Positions 57,012 to 64,000 of a stretch of DNA of 64,000 nt are shown piece by piece; the first letter of the stretch is position 1; each line of letters begins with the position of its first letter. The DNA comes from AC-32 sp963719275. GTDB taxonomy: Bacteria; Actinomycetota; Thermoleophilia; Gaiellales; Gaiellaceae. Made by a program: the position numbers and the translations under genes. The notes below the pieces were generated by a model that was given only the letters and a program-made list of their open reading frames with translations, had not been told where the DNA came from and searched no databases. The stretch lies in assembly GCA_963719275.1 (NCBI GenBank), contig CAVRBT010000007.1, forward strand, positions 124,001-188,000, written 5' to 3'.

Positions 57012-58270
57012 GTCACAGCGGTTGCTGCGTCGAGGGCTCGCGGCTGGTCGATGAGGTCGCCGAAGATGAGCTCGTACTGCTCGTCCAGGGCGCGTTTGGA
57101 CGTCTCGACTCGCTGCAGGATCATCTGCTTGACATCGTCGGCGTTTCTGACCAATGCCTGGAACTGCTCGATAAGAGTGTCCGCGTTCATCTGATTGATG
57201 TCGTGGCAGTACTCGGACAATCCCATTTCGTTCATCAACGACGAGCACTTGTGATGGAACGTGATCGCGATGACCGGCTTGTTGAGGAGCAGGCTCATCA
57301 GGATGTTGTGGAACCGCGTTACGACCACGAGGTCGGTCGCGCTGAGCTGCGAGAGCAAATCGTGGACGGAATTAGCCGCACGATAGGTAACGCGCTCGGC
57401 GGTGTTAGGCGCGAGGCGCTTCCGCAGCGCGGCTCTGAGGTCGTTGACGGCCAGGGTGTCTGCATCGCCCAGCAGGAGCTTGACGTCGTAATCGTGGTCG
57501 AGCAACCAGCGCACGAAGACGGCGAGTGACTCCAAGTATCGATCGTAGGTGCCACGCATCGGTTTGGCGACGCTGTACTTCCCGGCGTACTCCATCAAGC
57601 CGAGACCGACGACGGGTCGTCTCTCGCGATCGGCCGCCGTCGGTCGAATACGGGGCGACAAGCCAAAAACGAGATCCGGGTAGATTCGGTCGTCCCTCGT
57701 GCGGAGTCCGAGGCTCTCCAGAACCTCCTTGCTCGGGCCGTCGCGATACGACCTGTAGTCCGCGAGCGAAAGCGCCGACTTCACGAGGAAACGTCCCGGC
57801 GCGCTGCGGACCGGACCTGCCCCGACGCTCACGAACATCACCCTGCAGCCGCGCAGCCTCGCCATGACAGACCACTTGAACACCCCGTATAGACCCCAGC
57901 CCGAAAGAGCACACGCATCGTTCAGCAAGCCCGTTCCGGGGATGATGAACACGTCCGTGCCCTTGAGTGTCCTCCAAGCCCTGATGTATTCCCGAGACTC
58001 CTCGCTCAGTCCGAGGGCGGCCATCCGCAGGCGCCTGCCCAACGGAACCTGCCGGTCCCAGATCCGAACGGATCTGACGGTGTGCGGCACCGCTTCGATT
58101 CCCAGCGTCGCGGCGACGTTCTCGGGGTAGCTGCAGATGCAGCAGAACTCGCAAGTCGGGAACCGGAGACGGAAACGCGAGATAATCGCAAGGAGCGTGG
58201 CCTCGTTCCCGGAGTTCCTGGTCCCGAAGTTACCGAAGAAGCTGATCTTAGTGGGCTTCTGCTTCGCCAT
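57008..58270 (-). CDS. Polysaccharide pyruvyl transferase family protein
   Basis: 420 residues. ISFFGNFGTRNSGNEATLLA (N-terminal fold start), DVFIIPGTGLLND, GLSPRIRPTA, LLGDADTLAVNDLR and TRFHNILMSLLLNKPVIAIT, the PS_pyruv_trans pattern. It adds a ketal pyruvate to a sugar of the glycan. ATG 58270 (MAKQKPTK) is favoured; the in-frame GTG further upstream (58393) would overlap the flippase stop. Confidence 0.85.
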   Translation of the reverse strand: MAKQKPTKISFFGNFGTRNSGNEATLLAIISRFRLRFPTCEFCCICSYPENVAATLGIEAVPHTVRSVRIWDRQVPLGRRLRMAALGLSEESREYIRAWRTLKGTDVFIIPGTGLLNDACALSGWGLYGVFKWSVMARLRGCRVMFVSVGAGPVRSAPGRFLVKSALSLADYRSYRDGPSKEVLESLGLRTRDDRIYPDLVFGLSPRIRPTAADRERRPVVGLGLMEYAGKYSVAKPMRGTYDRYLESLAVFVRWLLDHDYDVKLLLGDADTLAVNDLRAALRKRLAPNTAERVTYRAANSVHDLLSQLSATDLVVVTRFHNILMSLLLNKPVIAITFHHKCSSLMNEMGLSEYCHDINQMNADTLIEQFQALVRNADDVKQMILQRVETSKRALDEQYELIFGDLIDQPRALDAATAVT

Positions 58271-58389
58271 ACGTGTGTAGGACTCGCGGGAGCCCCTCGA
58301 CCGGAGGTTACCGCCGGTCGCTTGGCGATCAATCGCCGTTGGATCAGGGCATCCTGGACGGCTAGCTAGTGTTCCCGTCGGCCTGACGA

Positions 58390-60057
58390 TCATCGAGCCG
58401 TCATTCGAGGCTCGCCAGTCTGGAGTATCGGTTCTTGCTCTGCCGTTGCGAGGACGTCACGTTGCGCGCTGATGGTCACCGGGGCCGTTCCACGGCGCAC
58501 GACGCGGCTGCGAATCCAGGGCCAGTACTCTCTCGCCAGCGCGAGCGTGAGCTCACGGCGAGTCAGGAAGATCAGCCCGAAGTAGAGGCCGACGGCGACG
58601 CAGCTGCTGAGTGCCGCCCGCATCACCAGCGGGCCTGGACCTTGGGCGCATCCCCACGCCGCGCCTGCAGCAATCATCCATGCGAACACCGGGGTGCGGA
58701 TGTGGCGAACAACGTGGACATGAGTCTGCCGATTGACGGCGCGCGCCAGAATCGCGGTGTGAAGGACCGCGGAGGCGACGCCGCCGATGGCAAGGCCGAG
58801 GACGCCAAGGATCGGCACGAGCGGCAGTCCAATGACGACCACAACCACGGCGTCGGCGATCGAGGCGCGGAGTGGCGATTTGGCATCACCAGCTGTCCAG
58901 AGATAGCTCTGGACGGCGATCGCCACCGGCGTGTGGATGACGACCGCGAGGCACGTGAGAACGAGAGCGTCAGCCGCAGGTGACCACTTGTCTCCGAACA
59001 GGAGCGGCACGAGAGCCGGTGCCGCCGCCAACGGCGCGAGCAGCGCGCCGGTGAGGATCGTTGCGGCAGCCAGGAGCCGTGGCAACATGCCGCCTGGATC
59101 CCTGCCGGCAGACCTGGTCCGAGACATCGCTGGAAAGGAAACGCGCAACAACGTGAACAAGAGCGACTGGGGCGCTTGGAGCACTCGCAGGATGAGGCTC
59201 CAGTACGCAACAACGGAGACGCTTCCGATAGCCGCCGTGCCCAGAACCAGGATCTGATCGCGGAGCGCGAAGACGAAGTCAACCGCCTGTACCCGCAGGC
59301 CGATCCCGAGCAGCGCGCGGATACGCCGGCGGTCGTATCGCGGCCAGACGACTCCCGTCGGCGTCAGTGCGACAATGAAGGCGGTCCCGGCGATAGCGCG
59401 GGCGACGGTTGCGGTGGCGAGTCCCCACAGACCCCACCCGATCGCCACGGTCACAACGGTCCAGACGTAATAGACCACCGTCTCTGCGGTCTCGGCGGTC
59501 GCGATTCGCTTGTAGAGGAGCTGGCGCTCAAGGACGACGAGACCGGCGCCTCGAAAAGCCGCGATAGGAGCGCTCAGAACCATCACGGCCGTGAGCTGTC
59601 CTACGAGTCCGAAGGGGCGCGTCGCCAGAATGACGACTCCGAGCAAGACGCTGCTGACAATGAGCTGGAGAGCGACGTAGGCACGAAGGTCCGCGTGCTC
59701 GGGTGCAGCTAGGCGCCGGATGAGCGCGGCCCCCATTCCGACACCACTACCGAGCATGAGAAGGAACGTCGAGATCGTCAATGCGATCGCGTACAGTCCG
59801 AGTTGGTTGGGCAGTAGCAGACGAGCGACGACGATCGTCGATACCAGGCCCAGGACCTGCGCAAAGATTCCCTTTGCCGTCAGCAGGGCGGCACCGGACG
59901 CGGCGCGCCGGCCGATGTCACCTGCGCTCAGTTCGGGCTCAGCATGTGTGGCCTCAGCCTTGACGCTACGAGTCCTGGCAGCCCGAGCCACAGTCTCTGA
60001 CCGTAGTCTCTCCGCTACGCCCAGCCCATGCCTGAACGGCTGGTATGCACTAGCCAC
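58390..60057 (-). CDS. Wzx-type polysaccharide flippase
   Basis: 555 residues from GTG 60057, or about 533 from GTG 59991. About 12-14 membrane helices, starting AALLTAKGIFAQVLGLVSTI and VARLLLPNQLGLYAIALT, with DQILVLGTAAIGSVSVVAYW and VSFPAMSRTRSAGRDPGGML, the MOP/Polysacc_synt pattern. Moves the lipid-linked repeat unit across the membrane. A weaker palindrome copy (60050-60065) overlaps the first GTG, which favours the second start. Confidence 0.87.
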   Translation of the reverse strand: MASAYQPFRHGLGVAERLRSETVARAARTRSVKAEATHAEPELSAGDIGRRAASGAALLTAKGIFAQVLGLVSTIVVARLLLPNQLGLYAIALTISTFLLMLGSGVGMGAALIRRLAAPEHADLRAYVALQLIVSSVLLGVVILATRPFGLVGQLTAVMVLSAPIAAFRGAGLVVLERQLLYKRIATAETAETVVYYVWTVVTVAIGWGLWGLATATVARAIAGTAFIVALTPTGVVWPRYDRRRIRALLGIGLRVQAVDFVFALRDQILVLGTAAIGSVSVVAYWSLILRVLQAPQSLLFTLLRVSFPAMSRTRSAGRDPGGMLPRLLAAATILTGALLAPLAAAPALVPLLFGDKWSPAADALVLTCLAVVIHTPVAIAVQSYLWTAGDAKSPLRASIADAVVVVVIGLPLVPILGVLGLAIGGVASAVLHTAILARAVNRQTHVHVVRHIRTPVFAWMIAAGAAWGCAQGPGPLVMRAALSSCVAVGLYFGLIFLTRRELTLALAREYWPWIRSRVVRRGTAPVTISAQRDVLATAEQEPILQTGEPRMTAR

Positions 60058-60164
60058 CTGGGCAGGTCGGGGCGCTTGAAGCGGGGCGCGAGAAAAGGTC
60101 GGGTACAGCCTCGAAGGAGGCCGGATGGTCGTTCAGCCGTACACAACCTGTGTCGGCGTGTCGG

Positions 60165-61223
60165 CTAGAAGCGGTTTGTGCCCGCCCGACTCACGTGATC
60201 GGGACGACGACGGAAGTCGGAGTCGAGACCTTCCTCGCCGACGAGTGAGACGAGTCGGCGCAGCCGGACGTAGCGGTCCCCTTCAAAGTCAGCCAGTGTG
60301 AGATTGAGCGCGCGATATGCCGACGCGAGCTCCTGCGCGCCCCGCTCGGCGTCCCAGTCGAGGCGGAGGTCGGGAAAGGCCGCACCGAGCTTCGAGAAGT
60401 CGACGCGGTAGGAGCGGTCGTCCGCGGACGATCCCTCGGCCATCTCGACGGCGCAGCCGGTGACGCGTGAGACGATCTGCGCTAGGTCGCGGACGAGGTA
60501 GTTCTGGGCGTCGCTGCCGACGTTGAATGCCTCGCCGCGAATCCGATCCTCTGGCGCGTCGAGCAGCGCTAGCGCCGTCTTTGCGACGTCGCGCACGTGG
60601 ACGAGTGGCCGCCAGGCTGTGCCGTCGCTGAGGAGCCGGATGCGTCCGGTCGTGTGTGCCCATGCCGCGAGGTTGTTCAGCACGATGTCGAGCCGCAGGC
60701 GGGGGGAGGCGCCGAAGACGGTCGCGTTACGCATCGAGACGGGCGTAAATTCGGGGCCGGCGAGTGCGAACAGCCCCTCTTCCGCGCGCACCTTAGACTC
60801 GGCGTAGGCGGTCAGCGGATGTAGGGGCGCCGACTCGTCGAGTGCGTCGTCGGTGCCGGAGGCGCCGTACATCGAGCACGAGGAGGCGAAGATGAAGCGG
60901 CGGACGCCCCCCTCCCGCGCCGCCCGGGCCAGGCGGAGCGTCCCCTCGGCGTTGACGTCGAGGGTCAGCGCCGGATCGAGGCTTCCGAGCGGATCGTTGG
61001 AGAGCGCGGCCAGGTGGACGACCGCATCGAACCCGGCGAGGTCGTCGGCCCGGACATCGCGGACGTCGCCGATGCGCCCGGCCACCCCATTCGGCTCGGG
61101 GCCGAAGTCACAGCCGCGATAGAGGTCGGCGTCGAAGCCAGCGACGTCATGCCCGCCGGCGGCGAGGAGCGGCGCGAGCACCGCTCCGATGTAGCCGAGA
61201 TGACCCGTGACGAGGATTCTCAT
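60165..61223 (-). CDS. NAD-dependent epimerase/dehydratase
   Basis: 352 residues. MRILVTGHLGYIGAVLAPLL (GxxGxxG), VVHLAALSNDPLGSLDPALT, SSCSMYGASG and YAESK (Tyr-x3-Lys). The C-terminus includes GEAFNVGSDAQNYLVRDLAQ. Typical of a sugar-nucleotide epimerase with an NAD cofactor. Divergent from the DUF4910 gene, with 73 bp between starts. Confidence 0.85.
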   Translation of the reverse strand: MRILVTGHLGYIGAVLAPLLAAGGHDVAGFDADLYRGCDFGPEPNGVAGRIGDVRDVRADDLAGFDAVVHLAALSNDPLGSLDPALTLDVNAEGTLRLARAAREGGVRRFIFASSCSMYGASGTDDALDESAPLHPLTAYAESKVRAEEGLFALAGPEFTPVSMRNATVFGASPRLRLDIVLNNLAAWAHTTGRIRLLSDGTAWRPLVHVRDVAKTALALLDAPEDRIRGEAFNVGSDAQNYLVRDLAQIVSRVTGCAVEMAEGSSADDRSYRVDFSKLGAAFPDLRLDWDAERGAQELASAYRALNLTLADFEGDRYVRLRRLVSLVGEEGLDSDFRRRPDHVSRAGTNRF

Positions 61224-61296
61224 ACGCTCGCGAACAAACGCTACTGCTCCGGACGTGAGAATCAACGCGACTATCGTCCGGGGAACCTTCGCTGCG

Positions 61297-62592
61297 ATGC
61301 CGATCAACTGGGATACCGTCCCGCCTGCCGAGATCCTCGGGGAGGATCTCCACGAGCATATGCGCGAGCTTTTCCCGCTGCCCCGCAGCCTGACGGGCGA
61401 CGGGGTCCGCGAGACGCTCGGCGTGCTCGCCCGCGAGGTACCGCTCGAGCTCGTCGAGACGCCGACGGGCACGCCGATCTTCGACTGGGTGGCACCGCGT
61501 GAGTGGAAGCTCCGCGGCGCCTGGATCGAGGGCCCGAGCGGCGAGCGGATCGTCGACGCCGCCGACTCGCCGCTGCACGTGCTCGGGTACAGCGTGCCGG
61601 TCGACGCCGTGCTGAGCCTCGAGGAGCTGCGCGCCCACGTGTTCACCCACGAGGACCCCGAACTCGTCCCGTACCGCACGTCGTACTGGACGGAGCAGTG
61701 GGGGTTCTGCATGAGCCGCGCCCAGCTCGAGTCGCTCGAGCCGGGCGGCTACCACGCGGTGGTCGACGCGGAGCTCGTCGATGGCTCACTGACCTCGGGC
61801 GAGCTGACGCTGGAGGGCGCCCAGGAGTCGGAGTTCCTGCTCAGCACGTACATCTGCCATCCGGCGCTCGCGAACGACAACCTTTCCGGGATCGTCGTCC
61901 TCTGGGCCCTCGCGAGGACGCTGGCTCGCCAGCGACTCGAGCACACGTACCGCCTGCTCTGGAGCCCGGGGACGCTGGGGCCTCTCTGCTGGCTCGCGCG
62001 TAACCGCGACACGCTCGACCGGGTGCAGAACGGGCTCGTGATCTCTTGCGTCGGCGACCCCGGGCCGCTGCGGTACAAGCGGAGCCGGCGCGGCGACGCG
62101 CCTGTCGATCGCGCCGCCGTGCACGTCCTTGCGCGCGAGCCGGACAGCATCGTCGACGACTGGCAGCCGACCGGCGGCGACGAGCGCCAGTACTGCTCGC
62201 CCGGCTTCGACCTCCCCGTGGGGACGCTCTCGCGGACGCCGCACGGGCTCTTCCCCGAGTACCACTCCTCTGCGGACGATCTCACCCTCGTGCAGCCGGA
62301 GGCCCTGGCGGCCTCCTACAGGACCGCACTGGAGATCATCGACGTCGTGGAGACGAACGCGAGCTTCCAGAACCGGTCGCCGTACGGCGAGCCGCAGCTG
62401 GGCCGGCGCGGCCTCTACCAGAGCGTCCCCGACGGCACGAAGCCGGAGCTCGCGTACCTCTGGCTTCTGAGCCTGTCGGACGGCGAGCACGACCTGCTCG
62501 CGATCGCCGAGCGCTCGGGGCTGCCGTACGAGACCGTCCGCTCGGCCGCGGCGACGCTCGCGGAGCACGGCCTGCTCGAGCCCCAGACCTAG
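61297..62592 (+). CDS. DUF4910-type zinc aminopeptidase-like protein
   Basis: 431 residues. LFPLPRSLTGDGVRETLGVL, EWKLRGAWIEGPSGERI, a CHPALANDNLSGIVVL metal-binding stretch and FPEYHSSADDL, all typical of the DUF4910/DUF2172 peptidase-like family found in surface-polysaccharide loci. A short winged-helix-like tail (LLAIAERSGLPYETVRSAAA) ends it. ATG 61297 is used; an upstream in-frame start (61207) would overlap the epimerase. The role is unknown, possibly deacylation of a sugar. Confidence 0.78.
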   Translation: MPINWDTVPPAEILGEDLHEHMRELFPLPRSLTGDGVRETLGVLAREVPLELVETPTGTPIFDWVAPREWKLRGAWIEGPSGERIVDAADSPLHVLGYSVPVDAVLSLEELRAHVFTHEDPELVPYRTSYWTEQWGFCMSRAQLESLEPGGYHAVVDAELVDGSLTSGELTLEGAQESEFLLSTYICHPALANDNLSGIVVLWALARTLARQRLEHTYRLLWSPGTLGPLCWLARNRDTLDRVQNGLVISCVGDPGPLRYKRSRRGDAPVDRAAVHVLAREPDSIVDDWQPTGGDERQYCSPGFDLPVGTLSRTPHGLFPEYHSSADDLTLVQPEALAASYRTALEIIDVVETNASFQNRSPYGEPQLGRRGLYQSVPDGTKPELAYLWLLSLSDGEHDLLAIAERSGLPYETVRSAAATLAEHGLLEPQT

Positions 62593-62604
62593 CCGAACGG
62601 CTAC
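62589..62604 (+). promoter_or_regulatory. Palindromic operator candidate (one mismatch) before the oxygenase gene
   Basis: CTAGCC-GAAC-GGCTAC, one base from the perfect form; it overlaps the stop codon of the previous gene. 91-nt gap to the oxygenase start. Confidence 0.4.
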
Positions 62605-62695
62605 CGTCGACCGGTCGATCCGACAGCAGACCGCTGCTGGCACGTGCGATACATTCGAAGTCGGATTCGGTCGTCAAGACGAAGGGAGACAGCGA

Positions 62696-63595
62696 ATGGG
62701 CGCGGTCTACGTTAACGCGGTGATCAGCGACGAGGAGCGGCGACGCCTGCTCTACGAGGGCGAGCTCTTCGTGCTCTCACCCAGCGAGAGCTCGGCCACG
62801 CTAGCCGCGCTCGCGCGCGAGCTGAGCGAGGAAGCGTTCGCGCCGCACGAGCCGCAGACGGCGCAGGAGAACATGCCGCCGGAGCAGTACGTGGAGATCC
62901 TGGCCGACCTGAAGCCGCGCTTCATCCACCACCCGCGTGCCAAAGAGCTGATCAAGGGCCTCCTCGCCGAGTTCGGCGCCGACGTCGACAAGACCTACTT
63001 CGACGTTCCACGCCTGCGCACGATGGCGCACGGTGAGTACCTCAAAGCCGGGCTCGCCCTCCAGTTCCACGCCCACCGCGACACGTGGTTCTCGGCGCCA
63101 ATGGCGCAGCTGAACTGGTGGATGCCGGTGTACGCGATCGAGTCCGACAACTCGATGGCCTTTCACCAGCGCTACTTCGGTGAGCCAATCAAGAACAGCT
63201 CGGCGGACTACGACTACGAGATCTGGAATCAGACCGGCCGTAAGCAGGCCGCGACGATCGTGAAGAAGGAGACGCGGAAGCAGCCGACGGCGGAGGAGCC
63301 GCTCGAGCTCGAGCCCTCCGTCCGCCTCGTGCCGCCGGTCGGCGGGACGATCATCTTCTCGGCCGCGCAGCTCCACTCCACGGTGCCGAACACCACCGAC
63401 AAGACGCGCCTCTCGATCGACTTCCGCACGGTGAACCTCGACGACCTCGCGAACGGCGCCGGCGCGCCGAACCTCGACTCGCACTGCACCGGGACGACGC
63501 TGCGCGACTTCCTGCGGGCGAGCGACCTCGAGCCGCTGCCCGAGGAGATCGTCGAGCAGTACGCGGTGCCACGCGAAGCCCCCGTCGTCGGCTAG
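62696..63595 (+). CDS. Fe(II)/2-oxoglutarate-type dioxygenase-like protein
   Basis: 299 residues from ATG 62696 (a GAAGGGAGA region upstream). Metal-site candidates HAHRDTWF (HxD pattern) and AAQLHSTVPNTTDKTRLSID (second His, Arg for 2-oxoglutarate). The N-terminal helical half (LAALARELSEEAF...) is like phytanoyl-CoA dioxygenase relatives. It would hydroxylate a sugar or other small molecule. The palindrome upstream links it to the same regulation as the RiPP genes. Confidence 0.7.
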   Translation: MGAVYVNAVISDEERRRLLYEGELFVLSPSESSATLAALARELSEEAFAPHEPQTAQENMPPEQYVEILADLKPRFIHHPRAKELIKGLLAEFGADVDKTYFDVPRLRTMAHGEYLKAGLALQFHAHRDTWFSAPMAQLNWWMPVYAIESDNSMAFHQRYFGEPIKNSSADYDYEIWNQTGRKQAATIVKKETRKQPTAEEPLELEPSVRLVPPVGGTIIFSAAQLHSTVPNTTDKTRLSIDFRTVNLDDLANGAGAPNLDSHCTGTTLRDFLRASDLEPLPEEIVEQYAVPREAPVVG

Positions 63596-63615
63596 CGCTG
63601 CTAGAACCACCGGCC

Positions 63616-64000
63616 GTGAGCGACGCGACCCGTCTCGCCGGGAGAACCGCGCTCGTCACCGGGGCCGGGGGCGGGATAGGCCGCGCGATCGCGGAGGGAC
63701 TCGACTCGCGAGGCGCGCGGGTGGCGCTGGTCGGGCGGCGGCGCGAGCCGCTCGAGGAAGTCGAGGCGGAGCAGGCCGAAATCGTCGTCGCCGACCTGAC
63801 GTCTGACGACGCGGCGCGCGGCGCGGTGGACGAGTGCCTCCGGCGCCTCGGCGGGCTCGACGTGCTCGTGCACAGCAACGGGATCCACCGCGCGGGCGCG
63901 ATCGAGGAGTCGACCGTCGCCGACCTCGACGCACTCTACGAGGCGAACGTCCGTGCGCCGTTCCTGCTCACGCAACTCCTCCTGCCGGCCCTGCGCGCCT
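63616..64000 (+). CDS. Short-chain dehydrogenase/reductase, C-terminus cut by the window edge
   Basis: N-terminal TALVTGAGGGIGRAIAEGLD (TGxxxGxG), VADLTSDDAARGAVDECL, then LDVLVHSNGIHRAGAIEEST (NxG-type motif) and ANVRAPFLLTQLLLP. An NAD(P)-dependent oxidoreductase whose catalytic Tyr lies beyond the window. GTG 63616 starts 20 bp after the oxygenase stop, so they likely form one operon. Confidence 0.85.
   Translation, partial: MSDATRLAGRTALVTGAGGGIGRAIAEGLDSRGARVALVGRRREPLEEVEAEQAEIVVADLTSDDAARGAVDECLRRLGGLDVLVHSNGIHRAGAIEESTVADLDALYEANVRAPFLLTQLLLPALRA

Noticed and set aside
58360..58380. GGCTAGCTAG as a palindrome copy before the pyruvyltransferase
   Set aside because: Only one half-site; the opposite half does not match.

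Overview
The window is a high-GC (about 65-70 %) bacterial chromosome segment with many GTG starts and tightly packed ATGA/GTGA overlaps. The mix of small membrane proteins, the actinobacterial-type 2-oxoglutarate dehydrogenase E1 and the secreted Fn3/parallel beta-helix proteins points to a Thermoleophilia-like actinobacterium (Solirubrobacterales/Gaiellales sense). This placement is an inference; there is no rRNA or marker gene here. I saw no tRNA, rRNA or CRISPR.

Layout. 0-12.5 kb is core genome: zinc-ribbon and BON proteins, a membrane diguanylate cyclase, a 49-proline secreted protein, sucA-type E1, small membrane proteins, a secreted protein, and a hydantoinase A/B pair. 12.8-17.5 kb holds one very large secreted repeat protein that ends in an esterase-like domain. 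17.9-25.2 kb is a minus-strand RiPP cluster of lasso-peptide type: precursor, Asn-synthetase-like cyclase, ABC exporter, PqqD-like recognition protein (B1), HprK-like kinase, transglutaminase-like protease (B2) and nucleotidyltransferase. Its precursor is unusual. 25.3-28 kb has a sugar oxidoreductase and a polyprenyl-phosphate sugar transferase. 28-36.4 kb has secreted proteins, two of which share a virtually identical 1.25 kb beta-helix module. 36.4-44.5 kb is a minus-strand exopolysaccharide/O-antigen operon (five glycosyltransferases, O-antigen ligase, Wzz-like protein) behind a small LuxR regulator. 44.6-49.1 kb is a graveyard of pseudogenes and insertion sequences, including an intact IS3-family element inserted into an IS481-family remnant with a 3-bp duplication. 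49.1-64 kb resumes surface-polysaccharide genes (glycosyltransferases, phosphatidylserine decarboxylase, ATP-grasp ligase, beta-helix protein, two sugar epimerases, methyltransferase, pyruvyltransferase, Wzx flippase, DUF4910 peptidase-like protein, Fe/2OG-type oxygenase, SDR).

How it fits together. From 25 to 64 kb the genes describe the building, flipping, polymerising and decorating of a surface glycan, with several large secreted proteins alongside. The most interesting signal is a 16-bp palindrome, CTAGCC-N4-GGCTAG. It occurs three times perfectly and twice with one mismatch, in front of the luxR gene, both halves of the RiPP cluster, the large secreted protein and the oxygenase. On minus-strand genes it lies 62-67 nt from the start codon. 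It looks like an operator joining RiPP, surface and regulatory genes. At least seven otherwise recognisable genes are broken by single-base insertions, so sequence or assembly error should be considered before calling them pseudogenes.
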